Below are positions 24,846 through 34,112 of a stretch of DNA of 41,552 bases, one piece after another. A program made the translations under genes and the position numbers. This DNA comes from Candidatus Levyibacteriota bacterium (lineage in GTDB: Bacteria; Patescibacteriota; Microgenomatia; Levybacterales; UBA12049), in NCBI GenBank assembly GCA_030651475.1, contig JAUSEW010000027.1:1-41552 (forward strand). The letters are read 5' to 3'. The notes under the pieces were generated by a model. The model ran no database searches, was not told where the DNA came from, and saw nothing but the letters and a program-made list of their open reading frames with translations. Position 1 is the first letter of the stretch. Each line of letters begins with the position of its first letter.

Positions 24846-26336
24846 ATGGATAAGTACAAAAAATACATATCCCATCACTGGTTCGGCATCTCTGTAGCCA
24901 TCATACTGCTTATCGCAACTGCTCTTCGTTTTAATAATTATTCAGAGAGATGGGGATTAGCTTATGATCAGGCTCGAGATGTCTTAGTTGCAAGAGAAGC
25001 TCTGAAAACATCTTCGTTACCTTTAATTGGCCCATTTGCTTCTGCGGGTCAGTTTGTTTACGGTCCGCAATGGTTTTGGATTTTAATGTATATGGTAAGC
25101 GTATATCCATATGCGGTTATGACTCCATGGATTATCCAAACACTTCTATATGTTGGTATAGTTTGGCTTATGGTGCTTATAGGCAGGGAGATAGAAGGAA
25201 AACGATTAGGGCTTATTATAGGTATTCTTACCGCCATATCTACTGCGCAGCTTGGGCAGTCGACTAATCTTTCATCTCCCTCCATGGTTGGAATTGTTTC
25301 AGCTGCTTCTTTATATTTCTTTGTGAAATACGTTAAAGCGGGATCGGTAGCTAGCGCTTTTTGGATGTCTTTTATGATCGCTACAGCTTTTAATATTCAT
25401 TTTCAAGCAATGGGACTTTTTTTACTTATCCCGATATCCTTCATTTTAAATAGCAGTAGGAACTTTAAGAAATTTCTTTATTTACTTCTTGGCGTATTGG
25501 TTCCTTTTATTCCGCTTATTTTTTTCGATATAACAAATAAATTCTTTGAAAGCAAAAATTGGTTTGAGTATTTGACTTATGGCCAATACCAAATATTTAT
25601 TCCAAATCGTTGGTTGACCTATGCGGGAACGTATTGGCCGGGAGCGTGGTCAAGAATTATAGGGGGTGAGGTATATGTTGGATATGGAATTATAGTTTTA
25701 TTAATTGCGTTTGCTATATATGCATTTATTAGTAAAAAGCTGACAAAGAATATTATTGCGATATTCTTAAGTTTTTTCTTTATATTTTTAATGTTGAGAT
25801 ATTACAGGGGGGAAAGATTCGATAGCTATCTAGTTTTTTTGCATCCTTTAGTTCTTATTTTAACAGGATGGATGATATCACAGGCGTTTAAATTGAATCG
25901 CGTTGTTGGTTTTATCCTGATATCTATAATTGTAGTTCTGACCATAAAGAGCGATTTTAATCTAATTAAAAATAGCGGAAATTTTACAAGGATTCAAGCG
26001 GCAGATTGGCAGAAATTGCTTATAGAAAAATTTCCTAATAGTAAATTTGCAGTATATGATTATGGTTATAAATTAGGGAATAAAAGTTTTCCGTTAGTTT
26101 TGTATTTAGAAAATAGTCACCTTATAGATGATAAAGGAATGAAAGTCGGATTGGTGGTTAGAACATCTAAAATGACCGCAATGACCGACTTTCATTCCGT
26201 AGTTGGGGGAGATAGGGGGGGATATGAAATTTTTAATCTCAATAGCTCAACAAGCGCTGAATTATCAAAGGAAGGGTGGGCATTTGTTAATCCAAGTCAA
26301 ATATATACATCTACAGTTTTGTGGTATAAAAAATAA
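24846..26336 (+). CDS. GT39-like membrane glycosyltransferase with YDQARD loop motif
   Basis: A 496-residue polytopic GT-C protein. The first outer loop has YDQARD (40-45), so the usual Asp-Glu pair is Asp-Gln (D41, Q42), followed by QFVYGPQWFW (69-78). About eleven helices precede an outer C-terminal domain of roughly 110 residues. I place it in the ArnT/PMT_2 superfamily by fold and loop position, less surely than its paralogues. The ATG at 24846 follows the previous stop by two bases; a TTG at 24834 would overlap it. It follows a DPM1-like gene that may supply its lipid-linked sugar. Confidence 0.72.
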   Translation: MDKYKKYISHHWFGISVAIILLIATALRFNNYSERWGLAYDQARDVLVAREALKTSSLPLIGPFASAGQFVYGPQWFWILMYMVSVYPYAVMTPWIIQTLLYVGIVWLMVLIGREIEGKRLGLIIGILTAISTAQLGQSTNLSSPSMVGIVSAASLYFFVKYVKAGSVASAFWMSFMIATAFNIHFQAMGLFLLIPISFILNSSRNFKKFLYLLLGVLVPFIPLIFFDITNKFFESKNWFEYLTYGQYQIFIPNRWLTYAGTYWPGAWSRIIGGEVYVGYGIIVLLIAFAIYAFISKKLTKNIIAIFLSFFFIFLMLRYYRGERFDSYLVFLHPLVLILTGWMISQAFKLNRVVGFILISIIVVLTIKSDFNLIKNSGNFTRIQAADWQKLLIEKFPNSKFAVYDYGYKLGNKSFPLVLYLENSHLIDDKGMKVGLVVRTSKMTAMTDFHSVVGGDRGGYEIFNLNSSTSAELSKEGWAFVNPSQIYTSTVLWYKK

Positions 26337-26341
26337 AAGAT

Positions 26342-27568
26342 ATGAAAAATATTAAACTTGATTCTATTTTACTTTTTGCACTTGTAATACCATTTATTAT
26401 GACTTACAGAATAAGTCCGGGAGATACCCCTTTCGGGCTTTTTGGAATAATTTTTTTAGGGCTTTTATTATACATAGTTCTAGACATAACAAAGATAAAG
26501 GACAATTTATATTTTAAATTGAAGCATATTATTTTATGGTTAATTATAGTGACCGTAATAGGGAGCGCATTTCTTTCTGCAATTATTGTACGGCATAATA
26601 CAGCACCTTCCTATATGATTCATGACATTATTCTCCAGCAAGAATCAGCTATTAGATTTTTTCTGGATGGAAAAAATCCTTATGCTGTAACGTATTTTGG
26701 GACGCCGCTTGAACAATGGAATTATTCTGCAACCGAGATTAATCCCGCCTTGTATCACTTCGTTATGCAGCCATTTTATCTTCTATTCGCTTTACCTTTC
26801 TATGTCCTAAGCAATAGCTTATTGGGATTTTTTGACGGAAGGATACCTCTGCTATTTTTATTTTTAATGCTGTTAGTGTTTGCAGATATATTAACCAAAG
26901 ACAAAGACAAGAAATTACTCTTTCTGATAATGCTTGCATTTAACCCGTCAATTCTTGGATATACTCTCGAGGGAAGATCGGATATCTTTATGTTTGCATT
27001 CTTATTTTTAGGTTTTTATTTTTTATACACTAAAAAATATTTTTCTGCAGGAATTCCAATTGCCTTAGCTTTTGTTGTTAAGCAATCTGCCTGGCCGATT
27101 TTACCTTTTTATTTTGCTTTTATATATTTTAAAAATAAAAATATATCAAAGACTTTACGAGATTTAGTTCCTTTTGTGATTACTTTTATTGCAATAATCT
27201 TTCCCTTTTTGCTTTGGAATCAGAAGGCTTTCTTAGACAGTACGATATTTTATCTATCAGGCACTACGATTCATAGCTATCCTATTTCCGGATATGGACT
27301 GGGAATGCTGTTGAGCCAAATAGGCGTTATTAAAGATTTACATCAATATTACCCGTTCATATTATGGCAGGCGATAATTGGAATGCCTTTAATAGCTGGA
27401 CTTATTTTTTATCTTAAAAAATCTCCAAGCGTAGGCAGACTAATATTAGTCTATGGAATTTTTCTGTTTATTTTTTGGTATTTATCCAGATATTTTAATA
27501 ACAGTCATTTAGGTTATTTGTCTGTAGTATTTATAACTGCATATTTCTGGCCTAAAGATAATAATTAA
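26342..27568 (+). CDS. GT87-like GT-C membrane glycosyltransferase
   Basis: A 408-residue polytopic protein with about ten helices and little soluble sequence. The first long outer loop holds MIHDIILQQE (92-101, with H94-D95 a candidate catalytic site), then GKNPYAVTYFG (110-120). Later are GRSDIFMF (about 207-214) and KQSAWPILPF. The arrangement resembles DUF2029/GT87 mannosyltransferases and, distantly, the MptA/B-like proteins here, which also have an NPY element and a xxDI helix. It starts five bases after the previous stop, and the next gene starts in its stop codon (TAATG). Assignment is by pattern only. Confidence 0.65.
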   Translation: MKNIKLDSILLFALVIPFIMTYRISPGDTPFGLFGIIFLGLLLYIVLDITKIKDNLYFKLKHIILWLIIVTVIGSAFLSAIIVRHNTAPSYMIHDIILQQESAIRFFLDGKNPYAVTYFGTPLEQWNYSATEINPALYHFVMQPFYLLFALPFYVLSNSLLGFFDGRIPLLFLFLMLLVFADILTKDKDKKLLFLIMLAFNPSILGYTLEGRSDIFMFAFLFLGFYFLYTKKYFSAGIPIALAFVVKQSAWPILPFYFAFIYFKNKNISKTLRDLVPFVITFIAIIFPFLLWNQKAFLDSTIFYLSGTTIHSYPISGYGLGMLLSQIGVIKDLHQYYPFILWQAIIGMPLIAGLIFYLKKSPSVGRLILVYGIFLFIFWYLSRYFNNSHLGYLSVVFITAYFWPKDNN

Positions 27569-29235
27569 TGAATAACAGATTAAAATTATTAATTATTTCA
27601 TTAATAGTGCTTCTTGGATTTTTTCTTAGATTTTATAATCTTGGACAAGTGCCCGCCGCACTTCATAGAGACGAAGCATTCTTAGGCTACAATAGCTATT
27701 CGTTACTGAAAACTTCAAGAGACATGAACGGAAATTTTTTACCTTTACACTTAGCATCTTTTATCTATAGCCCGGCAGGATACTCCTATTTATCTATACC
27801 ATTCATAATGATTTTTGACCTTAATTCTTTTTCGGTGCGTTTTGCTTCTGCCTTTTTTGGTAGTTTGACCATACTTATAACTTTTTTTCTAGCTAGGGAG
27901 CTTTTTTATAAATTTAGAAGCAAAATATGGCTTTCATTATTAAGTTCATTTTTTTTGGCAATTTCCCCATGGCACATTAATTTATCACGTACCGCAACGG
28001 AGAACACTGTTGTTGTATTTTCTATATCACTAGCAACACTGCTCTACTTAATCTGGATACGCAAAAACTCTTTATATCTTTTATTCTTATCATTTATTTT
28101 ATTTAGTTTAACACTTTTTATCTACCAAGCTCCTAGGGCATTTCTTCCTTTTTTCATACCTCTTTTAATCATTAGTTTCTTAGCGCCAAAACTAGCAAAA
28201 AAAAGAATGTTCTTAATTGTTGTTTTATTTTTATCAACAATAATAATACCATTGTTGCTAATATTTTCATCTAAAAATTTGTCTTTAAGGATAAGAACAG
28301 TAAGTATTCTGGCTGGTTCAGAAACTCAACTTACTCTCGATGAACAAATAAGAGAAGATGGGGTAGAAAAAACAAGCAATTTTATTACTAGAATTTTTCA
28401 TAATAAATTAATAGGTTATTCTAATGAAGTTTTAAGTAATTATTCTAAACATTTCTCCTACAGTTTTCTTTTTACAGATCAAGGATTGCCAGATCGTTAT
28501 CGTGTGCCTCTTTTTGGACTTTTGTACTTATTTGAATTGCCTTTCCTTATTTTAGGAGTTTGGTATTTGTTGAGCATAGATAAGAAAAACTTGTTTTTTC
28601 TGATTGGATGGATATTGCTTGCTCCCATAGGAAGTTCCTTAACCTTCGACGATGTCCCGAACCTACAAAGAACACTTATTATTTTTCCAGCATTATCTAT
28701 CGTATCAGCTTTAGGATTACTGTATATTTTATCGAAAGTTAATAAAGATAAACTCTTTGGAAAAATTATACTAGGCATACTTCCTGTAATTTTCATATTT
28801 AGCATTTTATCGTATCTGCACCAGTATTATATACACGTTAACAAATATAGACCATGGTATAGAAATGACGGATACGAAAAGTTAGCAAAAAACGTTAATA
28901 GCTTTAAGTCTTCTTATGAAAAGGTGATTGTAACAAATAGGGAATCTGCTCCTACAATATTCTTTCTTTTCTATAACAAATATAATCCTAAAGCTTTTCA
29001 GGAGGAAACCAAAAATACAACAATGCAGGATTTCGATAGGATAAATTTTGGGAAATTTGAGTTTTCTCAAGAAGAGTGTCCCCTAAAAGTTGATAAAAAT
29101 GGATTGATTGTTGGAGAAAAAGATACTCTTTACGTCAACAGCGGTTTATGCAAATCTTTTACTCAAGCGAGGGAATTAGGAATTATAACAAGGGGAGACA
29201 ATTCAGTCGTATTTCGTATTCTAGACACAAGGTAG
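27568..29235 (+). CDS. ArnT-like GT39 membrane glycosyltransferase
   Basis: A 555-residue polytopic GT-C protein of the same subgroup as 7653, 30856, 32478 and 34113. First outer loop: HRDEAFLGY (33-41; D35-E36) and SRDMNG (50-55). SPWHINLSR and an outer C-terminal region with FFLFYNKYNP and KFEFSQEE follow. The usual RPIDW that ends the EFRPIxW motif in the paralogues is altered here (EFSQEECP), so the outer domain has diverged. Last gene of the second train; its stop is 19 bases from the convergent gene, with no terminator hairpin between them. Confidence 0.8.
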   Translation: MNNRLKLLIISLIVLLGFFLRFYNLGQVPAALHRDEAFLGYNSYSLLKTSRDMNGNFLPLHLASFIYSPAGYSYLSIPFIMIFDLNSFSVRFASAFFGSLTILITFFLARELFYKFRSKIWLSLLSSFFLAISPWHINLSRTATENTVVVFSISLATLLYLIWIRKNSLYLLFLSFILFSLTLFIYQAPRAFLPFFIPLLIISFLAPKLAKKRMFLIVVLFLSTIIIPLLLIFSSKNLSLRIRTVSILAGSETQLTLDEQIREDGVEKTSNFITRIFHNKLIGYSNEVLSNYSKHFSYSFLFTDQGLPDRYRVPLFGLLYLFELPFLILGVWYLLSIDKKNLFFLIGWILLAPIGSSLTFDDVPNLQRTLIIFPALSIVSALGLLYILSKVNKDKLFGKIILGILPVIFIFSILSYLHQYYIHVNKYRPWYRNDGYEKLAKNVNSFKSSYEKVIVTNRESAPTIFFLFYNKYNPKAFQEETKNTTMQDFDRINFGKFEFSQEECPLKVDKNGLIVGEKDTLYVNSGLCKSFTQARELGIITRGDNSVVFRILDTR

Positions 29236-29254
29236 TATTTATCTTCCTCATTAA

Positions 29255-30799
29255 TTAGTATTGGCTGGCGTTATATAAATGGTTTACCTCATTGTAGATT
29301 ATTTCATAAGCAGGGGATATGGTAATCTTTTTCTTAATATAATCAACATAAGGTCTAGTTATTTTTTGCGAAGTGTAATATACAAGAAGTTCCTGGAGTA
29401 TTCTTGGGTCATTAGGATCGTTTTTTAATCTTTCTTCTATGGCCTTTAGATTTTTTTCTGTTTCTTTCGGCGGGTAGATCATTATGGCAAAAGGTGATAT
29501 GCCACGCATTGCAGAAACATCAATATAGGAAGACAATAGTATTTCTTGATAATCTTTTCGATTTTTGTATTCTACAATCTGCTGTTCTACATAAGGCAAA
29601 GTTTTATTGAATGATGCTCCATAATCTCCATTAAGTCCGCTTTGCTTTCTTATAATTACAAAAAGATAAAAATTAAAGATTATAGAATATATAATAACGG
29701 TTAGTAGTATACCTATCGAGCCATAACGTAAAGTATAATTTTTAGATTTTATTAGAGCATAGAAGGAAATTGACAGGAATAAACATAGAAAAGGAACTAA
29801 AATTACGTAGTAATGCATAAATGAACCAAGCCTGAAGATAAAATATAATATTGGTAAACCCAAAATAGCATAAACTATAAATCTTAAATCTTTATTTTTC
29901 ATCCAGAACAAAAGCATTCCTATTGGTATAAGTAAATATTCGATATAGAAAATAGACTTTAATTGGTACACGAAAGGGTAGTTAGTGAAGAAAGTGAGAG
30001 TATCATTCCTCAGGATAAATTTAAAGTTTCCCTGATTTAGTATTTGAAGTGATCTTATAAATACTTCAGGGCTTCTTATGTCAAGTTGTTTATTAAACGT
30101 CAATAATAATAAGCAGTCCGGACAACTGTTTTTAAATTCATACACAAGATAGGGCAACATTGGTAAAATTCCAAGTACAAGACCAATCATTATATATTTC
30201 CAGTTAAGTTGGGGTTTTTGAATAACAAGAAAAGCAGATATTAAAAGTATAAAAAATGCAGATGATAAATCTAGCTGTATAAGAAATAAAGACGACAAAA
30301 CAAAGGTAATCCAAAAAACTATTTTTTTCTCAATAATTATTTTATGAATACTGAAAAAAAGCAATACGGAGAAGGGAAAGATTAAATCAGGGGGCCATAT
30401 TTTTCTTGAAAAAATAATTAACCATGGTGAAAATGCCAAAATAAGACTTGCGATAAGTGCAAGAGCTGTATTGTAATATTTTTTGATTATTAAGAAGAAT
30501 AAGCCAATTGCCAGAGAATTTATTAGTGCGATAATGGCTACAATTACCTTTGGGTCCAAAGAAATAAGCGTGAAAGGAATTAAAATATAATTAAATAAAG
30601 GAGGATTAAGAATGCCTACGCTTGATGTAATTCCTCCATATGGCAAGGGATGCCCAAACATTAGCCTTGTTGCCAGAAGCAGATTGCTTGCTTCGTCAAT
30701 CTTAAATTCTATAAGATCAAGGTTGGTTATTCGAAAAATCAAAGACAAGAAAACGACCAGAAGAAAAAGATATAACGGTTTGATTTTAGATAAAACCAT
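29255..30799 (-). CDS. GT39-like membrane glycosyltransferase, inverted relative to neighbours
   Basis: A 514-residue polytopic GT-C protein. First outer loop: FKIDEASN (32-39; D35-E36), then SSVGILNPPLFNY (59-71), an element of GT39-like proteins in which the NPP segment follows the acidic pair. About eleven helices precede an outer tail of about 110 charged residues that lacks the FEFRPIxW motif of the ArnT-like group. It is the only large gene on the minus strand, convergent with 27568 and divergent from 30856 across 56 bases. A weak -10 (TACTAT at 30810-30815) lies ten bases before its ATG. Confidence 0.78.
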   Translation of the reverse strand: MVLSKIKPLYLFLLVVFLSLIFRITNLDLIEFKIDEASNLLLATRLMFGHPLPYGGITSSVGILNPPLFNYILIPFTLISLDPKVIVAIIALINSLAIGLFFLIIKKYYNTALALIASLILAFSPWLIIFSRKIWPPDLIFPFSVLLFFSIHKIIIEKKIVFWITFVLSSLFLIQLDLSSAFFILLISAFLVIQKPQLNWKYIMIGLVLGILPMLPYLVYEFKNSCPDCLLLLTFNKQLDIRSPEVFIRSLQILNQGNFKFILRNDTLTFFTNYPFVYQLKSIFYIEYLLIPIGMLLFWMKNKDLRFIVYAILGLPILYFIFRLGSFMHYYVILVPFLCLFLSISFYALIKSKNYTLRYGSIGILLTVIIYSIIFNFYLFVIIRKQSGLNGDYGASFNKTLPYVEQQIVEYKNRKDYQEILLSSYIDVSAMRGISPFAIMIYPPKETEKNLKAIEERLKNDPNDPRILQELLVYYTSQKITRPYVDYIKKKITISPAYEIIYNEVNHLYNASQY

Positions 30800-30829
30800 A
30801 CTTACTGGTATAGTATATACATTTTGCGT

Positions 30830-30835
30830 TATAAT
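30830..30835 (+). promoter_or_regulatory. Candidate -10 box for the third gene train
   Basis: A perfect TATAAT in the 56-base divergent gap, 20 bases before the ATG at 30856. A start about seven bases on would leave a short leader carrying GGTTGGTG. No good -35 box is seen; the expected -35 area overlaps the candidate -10 (30810-30815) of the opposite gene. Confidence 0.4.
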
Positions 30836-30855
30836 TAATATTGGTTGGTGAATTA

Positions 30856-32481
30856 ATGGTAAGTTTTAAAAATACAGCGTATTTATTTTTCATATTAATC
30901 ATTGCTTTCTTTTTAAGGTTTTATCAGCTGGGAAGTAATCCTCCGTCTTTAACTTGGGATGAAGCCGCATGGGGGTACAATGCGTATTCGTTGGGGATTG
31001 ACGGAAGAGATGAGTTTGGTAAATTTTTGCCTATTGACCATCTGGAATCCTTTGGAGATTTCAAACCTCCGGTTTATGCATATTTAGATATAATTCCCGT
31101 TAAAATCTTTGGACTTACGGAATTTGCTACGAGATTTCCATCAGCGCTTTTTGGCGTCCTAACGATTCTTATAACATACTTTTTGGTTAAAAGAATATTT
31201 TATAAATCTGAAAATGCTAATATTTATGGTATTTTGACATCGTTTATCCTAGCAATTTCCCCATGGCACATTATGCTTTCGCGCGCTGCATTTGAAGCAA
31301 ATATTGCCACATTTTTTATAATTACGGGAGTATGGCTATTTTTAGGAGGAGTTCAAGAAAGAAAATGGTATTTATTATTTTCTGCAATATCTTTTTCCTT
31401 CTCAATATATACATTTAATACGGCAAGAGTTGTTGCCCCTCTTATTATTTTGATGTTGGGTATAGGATTCTGGAAAATACTTTTAGAGAAATATACACAA
31501 ACTATAATGGCAGTAATTATAGGAATATTATTATTGTTGCCTACTTTGAAATTCTTATTGTCTCCGCAAGCAAGTTTACGCTTTAAAGAGGTAAATATTT
31601 TTTCCGAAAGTGGAGTTGTCGTATCCGCAAATCAGCAAATAGCCAACGATAATAATTCTTCTTGGTCAAAAATAATTCACAATAGGCGTTTAGCTTACGG
31701 CGTCGAATACATTCGACATTATTTTGATAATTTAAATCCAAGTTTTTTATTTATTAAAGGAGACGGTAATCCTAAATTTTCTACCCAAACAGTTGGCGAG
31801 ATGTACTTATGGGAATTGCCTTTTTTCATAATGGGTATTTTATTCTTATTTAAGAAGAGGGAGGGATATTGGTGGATTATACCATTATGGCTAATTTTAG
31901 GAATAGTGCCTGCTGCTACAGCACGGGAAACTCCGCATGCCCTTAGGATAGAAACGACATTGCCTACATTTCAAATTTTTACAGCAATAGGATTTTTAAC
32001 AGTTATAAATTTACTTAAAAAATACAAAAAATTGGCAATATCTATTTTATCGTTTGTTTTATTTATAAATTTTATGTATTTCTATCGCGATTACCTAGTT
32101 CATTATCCTAGAGAATTTTCCGGTGAGTGGCAGTACGGATATAAAAACTCCATAAGCTATGTAGAGAGCCAAAAAGATAATTTTGACCAGATAGACATTA
32201 CAATGGCGTTAGGTAGGCCATATATCTATTATTTGTTCTATACAAAGAAGAATCCAAAAGATTATAGGAAAGAGGCTATTATACAAAGAGAGGTTTTTGG
32301 CTTTGTTAACGTAAATGGTTTTGATAAATACAGATTTGCAAAGAACTTGTCAGATATAGATAACAGAAACAAGAAAGTTCTTTATATTGGTATTCCAAAT
32401 GGAGTTCCCAGTAGCGCCAATGTACTTAAAACTTTTTATTTACTTAATGGAGATAAGGCCTTAGTAGCATATACATTATGA
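30856..32481 (+). CDS. ArnT-like GT39 membrane glycosyltransferase (first of three tandem paralogues)
   Basis: A 541-residue polytopic GT-C protein. First outer loop: TWDEAAWGYNAYS (33-45; D35-E36) and GRDEFG (50-55). SPWHIMLSR, an ETPHALR segment and outer-domain elements such as YLFYTKKNP follow. The conserved outer motif reads FDKYRFAKN, weaker than in the next two. I chose the ATG at 30856; a TTG at 30841 would add five residues and lies next to the predicted transcription start. It overlaps the next paralogue by ATGA. Probable substrate: a polyprenyl-phosphate sugar. Confidence 0.82.
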   Translation: MVSFKNTAYLFFILIIAFFLRFYQLGSNPPSLTWDEAAWGYNAYSLGIDGRDEFGKFLPIDHLESFGDFKPPVYAYLDIIPVKIFGLTEFATRFPSALFGVLTILITYFLVKRIFYKSENANIYGILTSFILAISPWHIMLSRAAFEANIATFFIITGVWLFLGGVQERKWYLLFSAISFSFSIYTFNTARVVAPLIILMLGIGFWKILLEKYTQTIMAVIIGILLLLPTLKFLLSPQASLRFKEVNIFSESGVVVSANQQIANDNNSSWSKIIHNRRLAYGVEYIRHYFDNLNPSFLFIKGDGNPKFSTQTVGEMYLWELPFFIMGILFLFKKREGYWWIIPLWLILGIVPAATARETPHALRIETTLPTFQIFTAIGFLTVINLLKKYKKLAISILSFVLFINFMYFYRDYLVHYPREFSGEWQYGYKNSISYVESQKDNFDQIDITMALGRPYIYYLFYTKKNPKDYRKEAIIQREVFGFVNVNGFDKYRFAKNLSDIDNRNKKVLYIGIPNGVPSSANVLKTFYLLNGDKALVAYTL

Positions 32482-34112
32482 GTAAGAAGATTACGTTCAT
32501 TTTGCTTATAGGCGTTATAGTTTTAGCTTCGATATTAAGACTGTGGCAGTTAGGTAAAGTGCCGCCATCTCCTGATTGGGATGAAGCCTCTTTAGGCTAT
32601 AATGCCTATTCGATAATGCAAACAGGACGGGATGAATATGGAAAATTTTTACCTGTAGTTCTTAGGTCGTTTGATGATTACAAACCGGCTTTATATGCCT
32701 ATTTCGTAATCCCATTTATAAAATTGGTAGGGCTTAATATTTATGCAGTGCGCTTACCTGCTGTAATTTTTGGTATTCTTGCTGTTTTAGCCACATTTTT
32801 ATTAGTAAAAGAGCTATTATCCAACGTAAAAACAGCTCTTCTTGCATCATTTTTTATGGCAATTTCTCCTTGGCATTTGCAGTTTTCCAGAATAGCATTC
32901 GAATCAGGCGTTGGTATGGCATTTAATATATTTTCTGCGCTTTTTTTCATTAAAGGTCTCAAAAAGCCGCTTTATCTCTCGCTATCCTTTGCCTTAATGA
33001 GTTTAAATCTTTATATATATCAGAGCGAAAAAGTCTTTACTCCTATTTTAGCTGTAATTCTTATTATTGTTTTTAGAAAACAACTTTTTTCCATCTCTAA
33101 AAAATATTTAATGGCAGCATTGATTATTGGTGCAATAATTTCTTTGCCAATAATTAATTTTACTTTTACAGATAAGGAGGCATTGGCAAGAGCAAAAGGC
33201 GTAAGTGTGTTCGCAGATTCAACACCCCTTCTTAAAGAAAATGTGCAAAAGATAATTGAGGATAAAAAAAACAATGATTTCATAGGTCTGGTTTTAGATA
33301 ATAGAAGAATAGTTTTTGCCAAAACCACTGTATCGGGTTATCTTTCGCATTTTGATTTAAATTGGCTTTTCATCACGGGTGATATTGCTCGTCATCATGC
33401 TCCCAATATGGGCCTTTTGTATCTGTGGGATTTACTTTTTCTTTTTATAGGGATATTTGTTTTATTGTTTGGTAAATTCGATAAAAAGGTAAAGTTTCTG
33501 TTATTCCTTTGGTTTTTGGCGGCGCCAATACCGGCCTCCATAACAAGCGGAGTTCCTCATGCGGTGAGAACGCTTAATTTCTTGCCGACATTTCAAATAT
33601 TTATTGCAATTGGCGTGCTTTTTGCTGCGCAAAAAATTTCAAATTTCAAATTTCAGATTAAATATCCAATATATGTTCTCGTCCTTTTATTTTTTATATT
33701 TAATTTTTCGTATTACTTAAATCAATATTTTATTCAACAAAATTATTTTAATGCAAAAGAATGGCAATATGGCTATAAAGATGCGATTTCGATAGTAAAA
33801 AAAGTTGAAAATAATTATAAAAAAATAGTTGTTTCCAATCAACCCCCAATGGATCAATCTTACATATTTTTCCTTTTTTATCTTGAATATCCCTCTTCTT
33901 TGTATCAGAAAGAAGCGCAATATTCCTCCGGCGGTTTTCGGGAAAACCATGCATTTGGAAAATTTGAATTCCGTCCTATTGAGTGGAGCAAGGAAAATAG
34001 AAATGGAGACACTTTATATATCGGCAGGCCAAACCATTTTCAAGATTCAGCTAACGTTTTAGCTAGAATAAATTATCCAGATGGGCAGACGGCAATAGAA
34101 TTAGTTGAATAG
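32478..34112 (+). CDS. ArnT-like GT39 membrane glycosyltransferase (second tandem paralogue)
   Basis: A 544-residue polytopic GT-C protein. First outer loop: DWDEASLGYNAYS (33-45; D35-E36), GRDEYG (50-55). SPWHLQFSR, GVPHAVR, and the outer-domain signature FFLFYLEYPSSLYQ with GKFEFRPIEW follow. It is closest to the next gene: both have NLYIYQSEKVF or LYTYQSEKIF after the second helix group, and matching outer domains. A heptamer array, AAATTTC x3 plus AGATTAA (33634-33661), encodes the cytoplasmic loop before a late helix. It overlaps the previous gene by ATGA; the next starts directly after its stop. Confidence 0.83.
   Translation: MSKKITFILLIGVIVLASILRLWQLGKVPPSPDWDEASLGYNAYSIMQTGRDEYGKFLPVVLRSFDDYKPALYAYFVIPFIKLVGLNIYAVRLPAVIFGILAVLATFLLVKELLSNVKTALLASFFMAISPWHLQFSRIAFESGVGMAFNIFSALFFIKGLKKPLYLSLSFALMSLNLYIYQSEKVFTPILAVILIIVFRKQLFSISKKYLMAALIIGAIISLPIINFTFTDKEALARAKGVSVFADSTPLLKENVQKIIEDKKNNDFIGLVLDNRRIVFAKTTVSGYLSHFDLNWLFITGDIARHHAPNMGLLYLWDLLFLFIGIFVLLFGKFDKKVKFLLFLWFLAAPIPASITSGVPHAVRTLNFLPTFQIFIAIGVLFAAQKISNFKFQIKYPIYVLVLLFFIFNFSYYLNQYFIQQNYFNAKEWQYGYKDAISIVKKVENNYKKIVVSNQPPMDQSYIFFLFYLEYPSSLYQKEAQYSSGGFRENHAFGKFEFRPIEWSKENRNGDTLYIGRPNHFQDSANVLARINYPDGQTAIELVE
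33634..33661 (+). repeat. In-gene heptamer array, AAATTTC x3 plus AGATTAA
   Basis: Three perfect AAATTTC units and one degenerate unit inside the tandem GT39 gene at 32478. It encodes ISNFKFQIK, a cytoplasmic loop before a membrane helix. Confidence 0.9.
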
